From Myxococcus qinghaiensis (lineage in GTDB: Bacteria > Myxococcota > Myxococcia > Myxococcales > Myxococcaceae): a stretch of 64,000 nt of DNA. The notes beneath the pieces were generated by a model. The model worked only from the letters and a program-made list of their open reading frames with translations, had not been told where the DNA came from and searched no databases. Below, piece by piece: positions 21,818-31,949 of this stretch. The stretch covers positions 248,001 through 312,000 of the forward strand of contig NZ_JAKCFA010000006.1 of the NCBI RefSeq assembly GCF_024198215.1, given 5' to 3'. Numbering within the stretch: position 1 is the first letter of the stretch; every line of letters begins with the position of its first letter. The translations under genes were made by a program, and so were the position numbers.

Positions 21818-24298
21818 ATGCGCCTGCTCGCCCTCCTGCCGCTGCTCTCGTCGCTCGCGCTCGCTCAAACGAGCACCATCGTCCAGGCCCCCGTCCCCAC
21901 GCGGGGGATGACGCTGCCGCCCACCGGCGCGGCGCTGGTGGACGAGGCCACTTCCCTCTCGCTCAACCCGGCGGGCCTGGGCTTCGTCAACGCCGGGCAG
22001 CTCTTCTACCTGCACGAGCGCAACCTGGAGCGCGACAGCGTCGCGGACGGCGTCTTCCTCGGCGCGAACCTGGGAGGCCTGGGCCTGGGCGGCGCGATGG
22101 AGTGGATTCGCGGACGCCACGAGCCGCACTACCGCCGCACCTCGCTGGGCCTGTCGCTGGGCTCGCCCACGCTGCGGCTCGGTGCCTCGTGGCACGGCTT
22201 CAGCTCCAGCGACGACGACATCGACGCGCTGGATACGTTCGACGTGGGCCTCACCGCCCGCCCCCTGCGCGCCCTGTCGCTGGCGGCGGTGGTGAAGGAC
22301 CTCAACGCGCCCACGGAAGGCGCCCTTGAAATCAAGCGCGGCTACGACTTCGGCCTGGGCCTGCGCCCGTTCGGCGAGCGCTTCACGCTGGGCGTGGACT
22401 GGCTCTTCTCCGAGGGGGCGTTCCGCGAAGGCCAGGCGACGTACACCCTCCAGGCGGAGGTGATTCCGGGCGTGCGGCTGGGCGGCGGCGTGTCGCACGG
22501 CTTCGTCAGCGGCGTGCCCCTGGCGCTCCAACTGGCGGCGACGGTGGACACGGGCCACCTCGGCGTCACGTACGCTGCAGGCGGCGGCGAGGACGGCACG
22601 GACCACGTCATCGGCGTGCGCCTGTCCTCGGAGAACTATCGCTCGCTGCGTCCGCCCGGCGGCGTGGTGACGATGCTGGACCTCAACGACGTGCTGGCCG
22701 GCGGAGGCAGTCCGCTGCTGGCGGTGCTCGGCGTGAGCGAGGCGGACCCGTTCCTGCGGCTGTCGCGCTGGCTGGACCTGGCCGCGAAGGACGAGCGGCT
22801 GTCGGGCGTGGTGCTGAAGATGGAGGGCCTGCCCGGAGTGGACTGGGGCAAGGCGGAGGAGCTGCGGCAGGCGGTGCTGCGGCTGCGCGCGTCCGGCAAG
22901 CGGGTGATGGCGGTGCTGCTGTCGGTGGACGACATGGGCTACTTCGTGGCGACGGCGGCGGAGCGCATCTACGCGATGCCGGAGTCCATGCTGAGCATCA
23001 ATGGCCTGGCGGCGCACCTGCAGACGTTCGGCGGGACGATGGACAAGCTCGGGGTGAAGTGGGACGTGGCGCGCGTGGGCAAGTACAAGACGGCGCCCGA
23101 GCAGCTCACCCTCAGCGAGCCGAGCGACGCCTCTCGCGAGGCGGTGGGCGCGTACCTGGACAACGAGGTGAGCTGGTACGAGCGCGCGGTGACGGAGTCG
23201 CGCAAGGTGCCGGTGGAGAAGCTGCACGAGCTGTGGACCGCGGGCCTTCCCACGCCGAAGCGGGCCCTGGAGCTGGGCTTCCTGGATGGCCTCATCCACC
23301 CCTCGGAGCTGGACGGGAAGGTGCGGGAGCTGGTGCCGCGGGGCCGCTTCAGCGCGGCGTACTCGCCCCGCGACGAGCGCGAGGGCCGCTGGGGCCAGCG
23401 CCGCCGCATCGCCGTGGTGCCGGTGCTGGGCACCATCGCCGGAGGCACCAGCCGCGAGGATCCGCTGGGCTTCAGCCGCATCGCCGGCGCGGAGACGGTG
23501 GTGCGCGCGCTGGAGTCGGCGAAGTCGGACCCGTCCGTCGTCGCCATCGTCCTGCGCGTGGACTCGGGCGGTGGCGAGGTGCTGGCCTCGTACATCATGT
23601 ATCAGGCGGTGCTGGACGCGGCGAAGGAGAAGCCCGTCATCGCCTCCATGGGCGACGCGGCGGCGTCCGGCGGCTACTACGCCGCCATGGGCGCCACGGA
23701 GCTGCTGGCGCTGCCCACGACGATTACCGGCAGCATCGGCGTCTTCTACATCAAGCCCGCGCTGCAGGGCCTCCTGGGCGACAAGCTGGGCATGAACCAG
23801 GAGACGCTGAGCCGCTCGCCCATGGCAGACGTCTTCGGCACCTGGGAGCCCTGGACACCGGAGCAGCAGACCGCCGTGCAGCAGTGGGTGGACGCGTCCT
23901 ACGACATGTTCATCACCGAGGTGGCCAAGGCGCGCAAGAAGGACAAGGCGGACATCGACGCGATTGCCCGGGGCCGCGTGTGGAGCGGCACGGACGCGCT
24001 CGCGCGGGGATTGGTGGACCGGCTGGGCGGCCTGCATGACGCGGTGGAGTCCGCTCGCAAACACGCGGGCGTCGCGCCCTCCGAGGAGCTGGACCTGGTG
24101 CTGATGGGCGAGGCGCGCGGCTTCTTCTCCGGCCTGGGCGGGGAGCCGGGCGTGCGAGCGGCGCTCGCCCTGCTCCCAGCGCCCGCCGAGCCCTTCCCGG
24201 CGGCGCTGAGCCACCTCGCGCGCGAGGCCGGGGTGAACCTGGAGCTGTTGCGCCCGGGGATGAAGGCGATGATGCCCTTCACCCTCACCGTTCGCTGA
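21818..24298 (+). CDS. sppA: SppA-type signal peptide peptidase with beta-barrel-like N-terminal domain
   Basis: An 826-residue protein. Residues 1-16 are a signal peptide. Residues ~20-275 are rich in alternating beta strands with Gly/aromatic ends and begin with LSLNPAGLGFV, a motif of FadL/PorV-type outer-membrane barrels. Residues ~285-800 are the tandem S49 domains of full-length SppA, with the general base Lys424 (GKYK) and nucleophile Ser617 (AASGGYY), 193 residues apart as in E. coli SppA. It would degrade signal peptides or membrane proteins, but a barrel fusion places it possibly at the outer membrane. Ends before a strong hairpin. Confidence 0.87.
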   Translation: MRLLALLPLLSSLALAQTSTIVQAPVPTRGMTLPPTGAALVDEATSLSLNPAGLGFVNAGQLFYLHERNLERDSVADGVFLGANLGGLGLGGAMEWIRGRHEPHYRRTSLGLSLGSPTLRLGASWHGFSSSDDDIDALDTFDVGLTARPLRALSLAAVVKDLNAPTEGALEIKRGYDFGLGLRPFGERFTLGVDWLFSEGAFREGQATYTLQAEVIPGVRLGGGVSHGFVSGVPLALQLAATVDTGHLGVTYAAGGGEDGTDHVIGVRLSSENYRSLRPPGGVVTMLDLNDVLAGGGSPLLAVLGVSEADPFLRLSRWLDLAAKDERLSGVVLKMEGLPGVDWGKAEELRQAVLRLRASGKRVMAVLLSVDDMGYFVATAAERIYAMPESMLSINGLAAHLQTFGGTMDKLGVKWDVARVGKYKTAPEQLTLSEPSDASREAVGAYLDNEVSWYERAVTESRKVPVEKLHELWTAGLPTPKRALELGFLDGLIHPSELDGKVRELVPRGRFSAAYSPRDEREGRWGQRRRIAVVPVLGTIAGGTSREDPLGFSRIAGAETVVRALESAKSDPSVVAIVLRVDSGGGEVLASYIMYQAVLDAAKEKPVIASMGDAAASGGYYAAMGATELLALPTTITGSIGVFYIKPALQGLLGDKLGMNQETLSRSPMADVFGTWEPWTPEQQTAVQQWVDASYDMFITEVAKARKKDKADIDAIARGRVWSGTDALARGLVDRLGGLHDAVESARKHAGVAPSEELDLVLMGEARGFFSGLGGEPGVRAALALLPAPAEPFPAALSHLAREAGVNLELLRPGMKAMMPFTLTVR

Positions 24299-24302
24299 AG
24301 AC

Positions 24303-24335
24303 GTGTTGGCGGGAGGGAGGTCCGCCCGCCAACAC
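24303..24335 (+). terminator. Strong hairpin after sppA
   Basis: Perfect 11-bp arms GTGTTGGCGGG and CCCGCCAACAC with an 11-base loop, starting 5 bases after the sppA stop. A run of A, not T, follows, so it is an atypical intrinsic terminator for the plus strand; it could instead act with Rho, whose gene lies next. Confidence 0.6.
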
Positions 24336-24556
24336 CCCCTAGAAAAAACGGGAGCGCGCCGGGCGTCCTCTGTTAGTGTTCCTCATGCACACTGGTCGGC
24401 CTTCGGGCCGCCAGGGTGTTCCAGGGACCGGCGGTTCGGCCTTCCGTGTCTCAGGGCCCCGCGCCCGGCTCCCTGTCCCACAGCCTGAGTCACCCTGCGT
24501 CCCCCCGCCCTCCCCTCGGGATGGCCCGTGTGGGGCGCACACGGTCTGGAAACCTC

Positions 24557-26131
24557 ATGAGCGAAAACTCCGATAACCGCGACCCACGTGATACCCCGCC
24601 GCCGCCAGCGGTTGCCCGCCCCGTCCCTCCTCCCGAAGCGGACGACGATGGCGGCGATGACGGCGACGACGAGGGTGGAGACGAGGGGGATGGCCAAGGC
24701 GGTGGCGCCTCGGCCAGCGGTGGTCCCGGCGGCCAGCCCGGTCAACCCGGGGGACGCCGTCGTCGTCGGCGCCGTCGTCGTCGTGGCGCGCAGGTGCTCT
24801 TCACGCCGGAGGGTCAGGCGTACCGGATGCAGCCGGGCCCGGACGGGCAGCAGGTCCAGGTCTTCCTGACGCCCCAGGAGCTGGAGCAGCACAAGCAGCG
24901 CCAGGCCCAGCAGCAACAGCAGCCGGGTCCGCAGCAGCCCCAGCAGGGGCCGCAGCAGGGCGGCCATGGTGGCGGTCAGCAGCATCAGCGCCAGCACCAC
25001 GGCGGTCAGCAGGCCCAGGCGGCGCAGCAGTCCAACCTGTCGCCCGTGGAGGGCGTGCTGGACACGGAGGCCAAGGGGCCCAACGCGTTCCTGCGGCAGG
25101 TGAAGAAGAACCTCCTGGCGGCGCCGGATGACCCGGAGCTGCCCAAGAACCTGGTGCAGAAGCTGCGGCTGCGACAGGGCCAGTACCTGACGGCCTTCGC
25201 GCAGATGCGCGGCCACAAGGGCATCATCCAGAAGGTCGACACGGTGGATGGCCGCCCGCTGGAAGGCGCCCCCCGGCTGCCGCACTTCGCGGACCTGACG
25301 TCGGTGGACCCCACCGAGCGGCTCAAGCTGGAGAGCGGCCACAAGGAGATGGTGACGCGGGTGTTGGACCTCGTGTCGCCCATCGGCAAGGGCCAGCGCG
25401 CGCTCATCGTCGCCCCGCCGAAGACGGGCAAGACGATCATGCTCCAGCGCATCGCCCAGGCCGTCATCTCCAATCATCCGGAGGCGCACGTCATGGTGCT
25501 GCTCATCGACGAGCGGCCCGAGGAAGTGACGGACATGCGCCGCAGCATCAAGGCGGAGGTCGTCGCCTCCAGCTCGGACCGGCCCACCGCGGACCACCTC
25601 AAGGTGGCGGAGCTGGCGCTGGAGCGCGCCCGCCGGCTGGTGGAGAACGGGAAGGACGTGGTCATCCTCCTGGACTCGATTACGCGTCTGGCGCGCGCCT
25701 ACAACAAGGAGATCGACAACTCCGGCCGCACCATGTCCGGCGGCGTGGACAGCCGCGCGCTGGAGCGCCCCAAGCGCATCTTCGGCGCCGCGCGCGCCAC
25801 GGAGGAGGCGGGCTCGCTGACCATCATCGGCACGGCGCTCATCGACACCGGCAGCCGCATGGACGAGGTCATCTTCGAGGAGTTCAAGGGCACCGGTAAC
25901 TCCGAAGTCACGCTTGACCGCCTCCTCGCGGAGAAGCGCGTCTTCCCGGCGGTGAACATCGCCCAGTCCGGCACGCGCAAGGAGGAGAAGCTCTTCACCC
26001 AGCGCGAGTACGAGAAGGTGAAGAAGCTGCGGCAGATGCTCCACGCGGTGAAGCCCGTGGAGGCCATGGAAGCGCTCGTCAAGCGGCTCTCCCGCTACAC
26101 CTACAACGACGAGTTCCTGGACGAGCTCTAA
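24557..26131 (+). CDS. rho: Transcription termination factor Rho
   Basis: A 524-residue hexameric RNA helicase that ends transcription. The ATP-binding core is intact: GKGQRALIVAPPKTGKT (residues ~277-293), the Walker B DSITRLARAYN, and GGVDSRALERPKR of the R and Q loops. Residues 1-160 are not the usual helical Rho_N domain but a disordered Asp/Gly stretch, ten consecutive Arg (67-76) and a Gln/His-rich segment. The cold-shock RNA site has only one Phe of the normal aromatic pair (PNAFLR). The ATG at 24557 is my choice; a GTG at 24416 is in frame but lacks a binding site. Confidence 0.93.
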   Translation: MSENSDNRDPRDTPPPPAVARPVPPPEADDDGGDDGDDEGGDEGDGQGGGASASGGPGGQPGQPGGRRRRRRRRRRGAQVLFTPEGQAYRMQPGPDGQQVQVFLTPQELEQHKQRQAQQQQQPGPQQPQQGPQQGGHGGGQQHQRQHHGGQQAQAAQQSNLSPVEGVLDTEAKGPNAFLRQVKKNLLAAPDDPELPKNLVQKLRLRQGQYLTAFAQMRGHKGIIQKVDTVDGRPLEGAPRLPHFADLTSVDPTERLKLESGHKEMVTRVLDLVSPIGKGQRALIVAPPKTGKTIMLQRIAQAVISNHPEAHVMVLLIDERPEEVTDMRRSIKAEVVASSSDRPTADHLKVAELALERARRLVENGKDVVILLDSITRLARAYNKEIDNSGRTMSGGVDSRALERPKRIFGAARATEEAGSLTIIGTALIDTGSRMDEVIFEEFKGTGNSEVTLDRLLAEKRVFPAVNIAQSGTRKEEKLFTQREYEKVKKLRQMLHAVKPVEAMEALVKRLSRYTYNDEFLDEL

Positions 26132-26194
26132 GGCGAGCTCCGAGCAGGTTCGCGGGGGTGGTACAGCGGGCCCGGGTTTGCGTAAGGTGGCGGC

Positions 26195-26464
26195 ATGATT
26201 CAGGGCTCGGGCCGCTGCCACTACCACCCGGAGCGCGCCGGTCTCGGCATCTGCGTGGAGTGCCGGCGGGTCATCTGCCGGGAGTGCACCACGCAGTTCG
26301 AGGGCATCAACCGCTGCGCGAGCTGTCTGGGCCAGCGCCTCAAGGCGCTGGAGGGCCCGGGTGAGCGGCGCGAGTGGACGGTGGGCAACGGGCTCCTGGC
26401 GCTGGTGGGCCTGTTCCTCGTCTGGGGCGGCTTCTACATGCTCGCCTCGCTGGCGGCGAGCTAG
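26195..26464 (+). CDS. Small zinc-ribbon/B-box-like protein with one TM helix
   Basis: An 89-residue protein. Residues 8-45 contain C-x-x-H, C-x-x-C, C-x-x-C and C-x-x-C pairs (RCHYHPE, CVEC, CREC, CASC), a pattern of B-box-type zinc-binding domains. A TM helix fills residues 67-86. The stop lies 3 bases before the ATG of the DUF4129 gene, making it the first gene of the MoxR/DUF58 operon. It could tether a zinc-binding domain to the inner membrane, facing the cytoplasm. Specific role unknown. Confidence 0.8.
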   Translation: MIQGSGRCHYHPERAGLGICVECRRVICRECTTQFEGINRCASCLGQRLKALEGPGERREWTVGNGLLALVGLFLVWGGFYMLASLAAS

Positions 26465-26467
26465 CCC

Positions 26468-28363
26468 ATGGCCGTCTCCGCGCTGGAGCTGCGCCCCCGC
26501 AACGCCGTCGCGCTGATGGACGCGGCGCTGCGCCTGTGCGCCCGGAGCACGGGCGTCTGGGCCCTCACGCTGCCCGGCGGCGCGGCCGTCATCGCCGCCA
26601 TGCTGTACCTGGCCGAGGCGGTGCGCATGGGGCGCTCATTGGCCCTGCCGACGCTGGCGCTCACCCTGGCCTGGTTCGTCCGGGGCGTGTGCCAGGGCGC
26701 CGCGTGTCACCACGTCCAGGCGCGGCTCCTGGAGGGCCAGGGCGAGCCCTCCACGTGGGATTCGATGAAGGCCGCGCTGGGGCGCCTGCCCTCGCTCCTC
26801 GTCACGGTGGGCTACCTCTTCTGCTTCAACTGGCTCGTCGTGACGCTGACCCTGGGCGTCGGCTTCCTCGTGTTCTCCGCGCAGGGCGTGGGCTACGCCG
26901 CGGTGATGCAGGGCCAGGGGAGCGTGCTGCGGCTGTACGGGTATTGCTCGCGGCTGTTGGGCCCGGCGCGCGGCACCGCGACGATGGTCCGCCTGCTGAT
27001 GGGCGTGCAGGTCCTGGCATTCTTCAACCTGCACATCGGGTTCAACTTCCTGCTGACGATGGCCCGCAAGCTCGTTGGCGTCGACCTGACCTTCGCGGAG
27101 CGCTTCGCCTCGCTGGACAACGTGCCCTGGCTCCTGTTCCTCGCGGCGGCGACGTTCGCCCTCTTCGAGCCCGTGCGCGCCGCCGCCGCCACGCTGCTGC
27201 TGGTGGATGGCCGGGTGCGGCAGGAGGGGCTCGACCTGATGGCGGCCGTGCAGCAACTGCCGACGCGCGACTCCGGCAGGCCGCTGGGCCCTCGCAGCGC
27301 GGCCATGCTCGTGGTGGCGCTGGGGCTGGGCCTGCTCGTCGGAACTCCCGCCCGGGCGCAGGACACGGAGCCCAGGGCCCCCGTCACCTCCGGGCGCGAC
27401 GCGGCGAAGCGACTGGGACAGGTGTCGGAGACCTGCGAGGGGGGCGCCCCCTCCGAGGATCCGCGCTTCGAGCGCCTGGGCTCCCTGAGCGCCGGTGAGC
27501 GCGGCAAGCTGGACCGGCTGGTGCGCGCGGTGGAGCGCCAGGCGTACGACAACGAGGACTGCGACTCGGCCCTGGCCACGCTGGAGCAGGGGCTGGAGCA
27601 GGCGACGGGGACGGTGGAGGCGCAAGCGCAGGCGGACGCGCGCGTCGCCTCGGCGCGGGCTCGCGACATCCTGGCGCGGCCGGAGTTCGCGGTGGCGCCC
27701 CTCAAGGAGGTCGCGGAGGCGCCCGAGGCCACTCCGCCCCCGGAGCCACCAGGCTGGTGGCGGCGCTTCATCGACAAGCTGTCGGAGTGGCTCAAGGAGT
27801 TCTTCAAGCGCGACGAGGCGCCCGAGCCCATCTCCACCACGCCCCCCGTCGTCAGCGGCGGCGCGGTGGCCAATGCCCTGGTGGTGGTGCTGGTGGGGCT
27901 GACGGTGGTGGTGCTGGCCATCGTGCTGGTGCGCGCGCTGCGCAAGTCCCAGCCGAGAGCGCGCGCCGAGGGGCTGGAGGTATCCACCCTGGATGCCGCC
28001 ACCCTCGCCGGAGACCCGGCGCACGCGCTGTCACGTCCGCCGGAGGGCTGGGCCCAGCTCGCGGACGAGCTCGCGGCGCGCGGGGAGTACCGCGAGGCGG
28101 TGCGCAGCCTGTACCTGGCGCTGCTCTCCCGACTCCACCGCGACGGCGCCATCCTGTACGACGTGACGCTGTCCAACTGGGACTACCTGCGCCAGTTCAA
28201 GGGCCGCTCGGAGTGGAAGCCCCGCTTCCGCGAGCTGACGCTGCGCTTCGACTTCGCCTGGTACGGCAACACGCCGGTGGGCCAGTCCGGCTACCAGGAG
28301 TTCCGCACGCTCACCGCGCCCATGCTGGCCGGGCCCGCCACTCCGGAGGCCGCCGGTGCGTGA
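26468..28363 (+). CDS. DUF4129-domain membrane protein
   Basis: A 631-residue protein. The first ~280 residues contain about six TM helices; a hydrophobic segment follows (~290-305, ending in ARA, possibly a re-insertion), then a polar region and a single TM (~472-495). The C-terminal ~100 residues are the DUF4129 domain, with EYREAVRSLYLALLSRLHR and a region FDFAWYGN. DUF4129 proteins occur with MoxR ATPases and DUF58 proteins, as here, and are thought to be part of membrane-linked chaperone-like assemblies. Its C-terminus overlaps the next start by 8 bases. Confidence 0.85.
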   Translation: MAVSALELRPRNAVALMDAALRLCARSTGVWALTLPGGAAVIAAMLYLAEAVRMGRSLALPTLALTLAWFVRGVCQGAACHHVQARLLEGQGEPSTWDSMKAALGRLPSLLVTVGYLFCFNWLVVTLTLGVGFLVFSAQGVGYAAVMQGQGSVLRLYGYCSRLLGPARGTATMVRLLMGVQVLAFFNLHIGFNFLLTMARKLVGVDLTFAERFASLDNVPWLLFLAAATFALFEPVRAAAATLLLVDGRVRQEGLDLMAAVQQLPTRDSGRPLGPRSAAMLVVALGLGLLVGTPARAQDTEPRAPVTSGRDAAKRLGQVSETCEGGAPSEDPRFERLGSLSAGERGKLDRLVRAVERQAYDNEDCDSALATLEQGLEQATGTVEAQAQADARVASARARDILARPEFAVAPLKEVAEAPEATPPPEPPGWWRRFIDKLSEWLKEFFKRDEAPEPISTTPPVVSGGAVANALVVVLVGLTVVVLAIVLVRALRKSQPRARAEGLEVSTLDAATLAGDPAHALSRPPEGWAQLADELAARGEYREAVRSLYLALLSRLHRDGAILYDVTLSNWDYLRQFKGRSEWKPRFRELTLRFDFAWYGNTPVGQSGYQEFRTLTAPMLAGPATPEAAGA

Positions 28364-29639
28364 CCGCTTCCCGTTGCTGGTGGTGGGCGGCCTGGTGCTC
28401 ACCGTGGTGCTGGGCTCGCTGCTCGTGAAGGGCGCGAAGCGCGGCGAGTTCGCCGACACCCTGTCCACCTACCGCGCCCAAGAAGACGGCTCGCGCGCCC
28501 TGTTCCTGCTGGCCGAGGAGAGCGGCCTGCCGGTGACGCGCCGCATGGCGGACCTGCGAATCATGGGAGAGGGCACCTCGACGCCGGTGCTGCTGGCGGT
28601 GGAGGTGGAGGGCTCGCGCGAGGATGACCTGGAGCAGACGCAGCTCGCCGCCGAGCCCGATGCGGGCCTGGGCGACGAGCACGTGCCGCGCGTCGGCTTC
28701 AATGCCTTCCGCGCAGGCCACCTGGACGACCGCGAGGTGACGGAGCTCCTGGAGCGCGTGGTGGCGGGCGGCACGGTGGTCTACGTGCCGTGGGGCTCGC
28801 GGGAGAATCCGCTGCTCGACGCGTTGGGCGTGAAGCTCACCAAGGCGGACACCACGCTGCCCATGCGCACGCTGGTGCCGCCCTTCCCTTCCCCGTACAC
28901 GCTGGGCGTGGAGCGGGTGGAGGTGAAGGTGCAGGCGTATCTGGAGCTGCCGGCCAACGCGGTGCCGCTGCTCGAGGACGAGCGGCTGGGGCGCATGGTG
29001 GCCGCGGTGGTGCCTCACGGCCAGGGCCGGGTGCTGGTGGTGGGCGCGCCGGAGCTGGCGATGAACGGGGCGCTGGCACGCGCGGACAACGCGCAGTTCT
29101 GGCTCTCGGCCCTGCGCGCACTGGGCCCCGGCCCCTACGAGTTCGACGAGTTCCACCACGGCTTCACCAACGAGCGCTCGGTGGTGGACTTCGCGCGGCG
29201 CTACGGACTGCAGTTCGCGGTGCTCCAACTGCTCGTGGGCGTGGCGCTGTGGTCCGTGGCGCTCAAGCGCTTCGGCCCGCCCCGCCCTCCTCCCGAGTCC
29301 GCGCGCGTGGGCGCCACGGACGCCCTGTTCGCCATGGCGCGGCTGTACCGAGAGGGCCGGCACCACGCCTTCGCCGCGAAGCTCGTCTCGCGCGGACTCA
29401 CCCAGGAGTTCGCCCTGCACGCGGGGCTGCCCGCGCACGCGACGCCCTCCGCCGTCTCCGACGCGCTGAAGGAGCGCGGACGCGAGGACCTGGCGCGCGG
29501 CCTGAGGGAAGTGGCAGGCCGCGCGGAGACCGCGCAGAACGACTCAGACCTTCAGCAGCTCACCGCTCGCGCGGCGGGGCTGCGCCAACGACTCCATTCC
29601 GCCGGCACCGCCCGGCGCGGCACTCCCGGAACCCCATGA
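28356..29639 (+). CDS. DUF4350-domain membrane protein
   Basis: A 427-residue protein with a GTG start inside the DUF4129 gene end. A TM helix (residues 7-24) is followed by a periplasmic-type DUF4350 domain (~45-240; Y-R-A[11 protein letters not shown]) and a second TM (~285-300), then a helical cytoplasmic tail. DUF4350 is a usual partner of MoxR/DUF58/DUF4129 operons. The stop overlaps the MoxR start (ATGA), which indicates translational coupling. Function as a part of a membrane assembly is inferred from the neighbourhood only. Confidence 0.85.
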   Translation: MRDRFPLLVVGGLVLTVVLGSLLVKGAKRGEFADTLSTYRAQEDGSRALFLLAEESGLPVTRRMADLRIMGEGTSTPVLLAVEVEGSREDDLEQTQLAAEPDAGLGDEHVPRVGFNAFRAGHLDDREVTELLERVVAGGTVVYVPWGSRENPLLDALGVKLTKADTTLPMRTLVPPFPSPYTLGVERVEVKVQAYLELPANAVPLLEDERLGRMVAAVVPHGQGRVLVVGAPELAMNGALARADNAQFWLSALRALGPGPYEFDEFHHGFTNERSVVDFARRYGLQFAVLQLLVGVALWSVALKRFGPPRPPPESARVGATDALFAMARLYREGRHHAFAAKLVSRGLTQEFALHAGLPAHATPSAVSDALKERGREDLARGLREVAGRAETAQNDSDLQQLTARAAGLRQRLHSAGTARRGTPGTP

Positions 29640-30634
29640 ACGCGAATGACTCCGCCTCCTCCCTCGTGCCCACTGGCTCCGCCGTGCAGGCAGCCCACGC
29701 CATCCGCGAGGGCGTGCTGCGCGAGGTGCGCAAGGCCGTCGTGGGCCAGGACGAGGTGCTGGAGCTGATGCTCTGCGGCCTCATCGCCGGTGGCCACGTG
29801 TTGCTGGAGGGCGTGCCCGGCGTGGCCAAGACGCTGATGGCCAAGGCGCTGGCGCGCAGCATCAGCTCCGACTTCAAGCGCATCCAGTTCACCCCGGACC
29901 TGATGCCGGCGGACATCCTGGGCACCAGCGTGTTCGACTTGAAGACGCAGGGCTTCGTGCTGGTGCGCGGCCCCATCTTCACGGACCTGCTGCTGGCGGA
30001 CGAAATCAACCGCGCTCCGGCGAAGACGCAGTCCGCGCTGCTGGAGGCCATGCAGGAGCGCGGCGTGTCGCTGGAGGGCCGCAACCTGACGCTGTCGCCC
30101 CTCTTCACGGTGTTCGCCACGCAGAACCCGGTGGAGTCGGAGGGCACATACCCGCTGCCCGAGGCGCAGTTGGACCGCTTCCTCCTCAAGATTGACGTCG
30201 GCTACCCCGCGCCGGAGGAGGAGGACGCGATTCTGGCGTCGGTGCACCGGGGCTTCGACTCGGGAGACCTGTCGCGCGCCGGCGTGAGCGCCGCGGTGAC
30301 GAAGGACGGCCTGCTGGCCGCGCGCGCCGCGCTCAGCGAGGTCAACGTGGAGCCGCCGGTGCTCAGCTACATCCGCAAGCTGGTGTCCGCGACGCGCGCC
30401 TCCAGCCGCATCCGACTGGGCGCGGGCCCTCGCGCGGGAGTGCACCTGCTCTTGGCGGCCAAGGCCCTGGCGGCGCTGCGGGGACGCAACTTCGTCACGC
30501 CGGACGACGTGCGCTTCCTCGCGGGCCCCGTGTTGAAGCACCGCCTGCTGCTGTCGCCGGACGCGGAGCTGGATGGCGCCACGCCGTCGGACGTGCTGCG
30601 CGAGGTGGTGCAGGCGGTGGAGGTCCCCCGGTGA
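29636..30634 (+). CDS. MoxR-family AAA+ ATPase
   Basis: A 332-residue AAA+ ATPase. Walker A is [10 protein letters not shown] (~residues 57-66), Walker [15 protein letters not shown], sensor 1 VFATQNPVE, and the arginine/sensor 2 region follows. MoxR proteins act as chaperones for maturation of metal- or VWA-containing partners. The ATG overlaps the DUF4350 stop and the TGA overlaps the DUF58 GTG start, so four genes form a coupled unit. Which client is served is unknown. Confidence 0.94.
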   Translation: MNANDSASSLVPTGSAVQAAHAIREGVLREVRKAVVGQDEVLELMLCGLIAGGHVLLEGVPGVAKTLMAKALARSISSDFKRIQFTPDLMPADILGTSVFDLKTQGFVLVRGPIFTDLLLADEINRAPAKTQSALLEAMQERGVSLEGRNLTLSPLFTVFATQNPVESEGTYPLPEAQLDRFLLKIDVGYPAPEEEDAILASVHRGFDSGDLSRAGVSAAVTKDGLLAARAALSEVNVEPPVLSYIRKLVSATRASSRIRLGAGPRAGVHLLLAAKALAALRGRNFVTPDDVRFLAGPVLKHRLLLSPDAELDGATPSDVLREVVQAVEVPR

Positions 30635-31938
30635 TTCCCACCGGGCGCCTCTGGGGGCTGCTCGCGCTCTTGGCCCTGCCCATGATGGCCGCGGGTTTTC
30701 TTCCCGGCCTCGGCGGCGCCGTCATCGCCCTGGATGCGCTGGCCCTGGCGCTGGCCCTGCTGGACTTCTTCAGCGCCCGCTCGGCGAAGCTGGAGGCGCG
30801 GCGCGTGCTGCCGCAGCGGCTCAACGTCGGCGTGCCCAACAAAGTCGAACTGCGCGTGGTGCACCGGGGCGGCCGAAAGGTGCGCGTGCGCCTCAAGGAC
30901 GGCGTGCCGGAGTCCTTCACCGCCACGCCCGAGGAAGCCCCACTGGAGCTCAACGCGGACAGCGAGACGCGCTGGGTGTACCGGGTGACGCCGGCGAAGC
31001 GCGGGCGCTTCGAGTTCGGGGACGTGTATGTGCGAGTCCAGGGGCCGCTGGGCCTCGTGTCCCACGAGCGCGTGTTCCCCGCCGCGCAGTCCATCTCCGT
31101 GTACCCGGACCTGCGCGGGGCCAACCGGCTGCTCCTCTCCGGCGCCGCGTTGGACCTGGTGAACCTGGGCCTGCGCCAGCTCCGCCGCGACGGACGGGGA
31201 AGCGAGTTCGCGCGCCTGCGCGACTATGCCCAGGGCGACAGCGCGCGTGACGTGGACTGGAAGGCCACGGCCCGGCGAGGCAAGCCGGTGACGCGCGTGC
31301 TGGAGTCGGAGCGCTCGCAGTCCATCCTCATCTGCGTGGACGCAGGCCGTTCCATGGCGGCGCAGGTGGACGGCCTCACCAAGCTGGACCACGCGGTGAA
31401 CGCCGCGCTCTTCCTGGCCTTCGTCGCCGTGCGCAATGGAGACCGCGTGGGCCTGGCCGTCTTCGCGGACGGCGTGAAGACGTACCTGCCTCCCGCGGCG
31501 GGACGCGGGCAGTACCGGAAGATGGTGGACGCGCTCTACTCGACGACACCCAGCCTCACGTACGTGGACTACCTGGCGCTCTTCAAGGAGCTGAACGTCC
31601 GCCTCACCCGGCGCAGCCTGCTGTGTGTCTTCACGGACTTCCTCGACGAGGAGCAGGCCTCCACCATGGTGGCCCCGCTGCACCGGCTCGCGCGGCGCCA
31701 CGTGCCCCTCTGCCTGTCGGTGAAGGACACCGCGCTGCAGAAGCTCTTGCGCACGCCACCGCCCGGACCGGAGGAGGCCTTCCAGCACGCCGTCGCCTCG
31801 GAGCTGCTCTCGGACCGCGAGGTGCTCAAGGCGCGGGTGAGCCAGGGCGGCGTGCAGATGCTGGATGTTCAACCGGATGACTTGAGCCTCGCGGCCGTCA
31901 ACCGCTACCTCGACATCAAGGCCCGGGGCGTGCTGTAG
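30631..31938 (+). CDS. DUF58 (VWA-like) protein
   Basis: A 435-residue protein beginning at GTG within the MoxR stop. Two hydrophobic helices at the N-terminus (~8-45) precede a beta-rich domain and then the DUF58 core (~190-300; [14 protein letters not shown] and the D-W-K-A-T-A-R block). A VWA-like fold follows with CVDAGRSM, a MIDAS-type D-x-S variant (D-A-G-R-S). DUF58 proteins are the standard MoxR clients. Probably inserted in the inner membrane. Confidence 0.9.
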   Translation: MIPTGRLWGLLALLALPMMAAGFLPGLGGAVIALDALALALALLDFFSARSAKLEARRVLPQRLNVGVPNKVELRVVHRGGRKVRVRLKDGVPESFTATPEEAPLELNADSETRWVYRVTPAKRGRFEFGDVYVRVQGPLGLVSHERVFPAAQSISVYPDLRGANRLLLSGAALDLVNLGLRQLRRDGRGSEFARLRDYAQGDSARDVDWKATARRGKPVTRVLESERSQSILICVDAGRSMAAQVDGLTKLDHAVNAALFLAFVAVRNGDRVGLAVFADGVKTYLPPAAGRGQYRKMVDALYSTTPSLTYVDYLALFKELNVRLTRRSLLCVFTDFLDEEQASTMVAPLHRLARRHVPLCLSVKDTALQKLLRTPPPGPEEAFQHAVASELLSDREVLKARVSQGGVQMLDVQPDDLSLAAVNRYLDIKARGVL

Positions 31939-31949
31939 CGGCCGGCACC

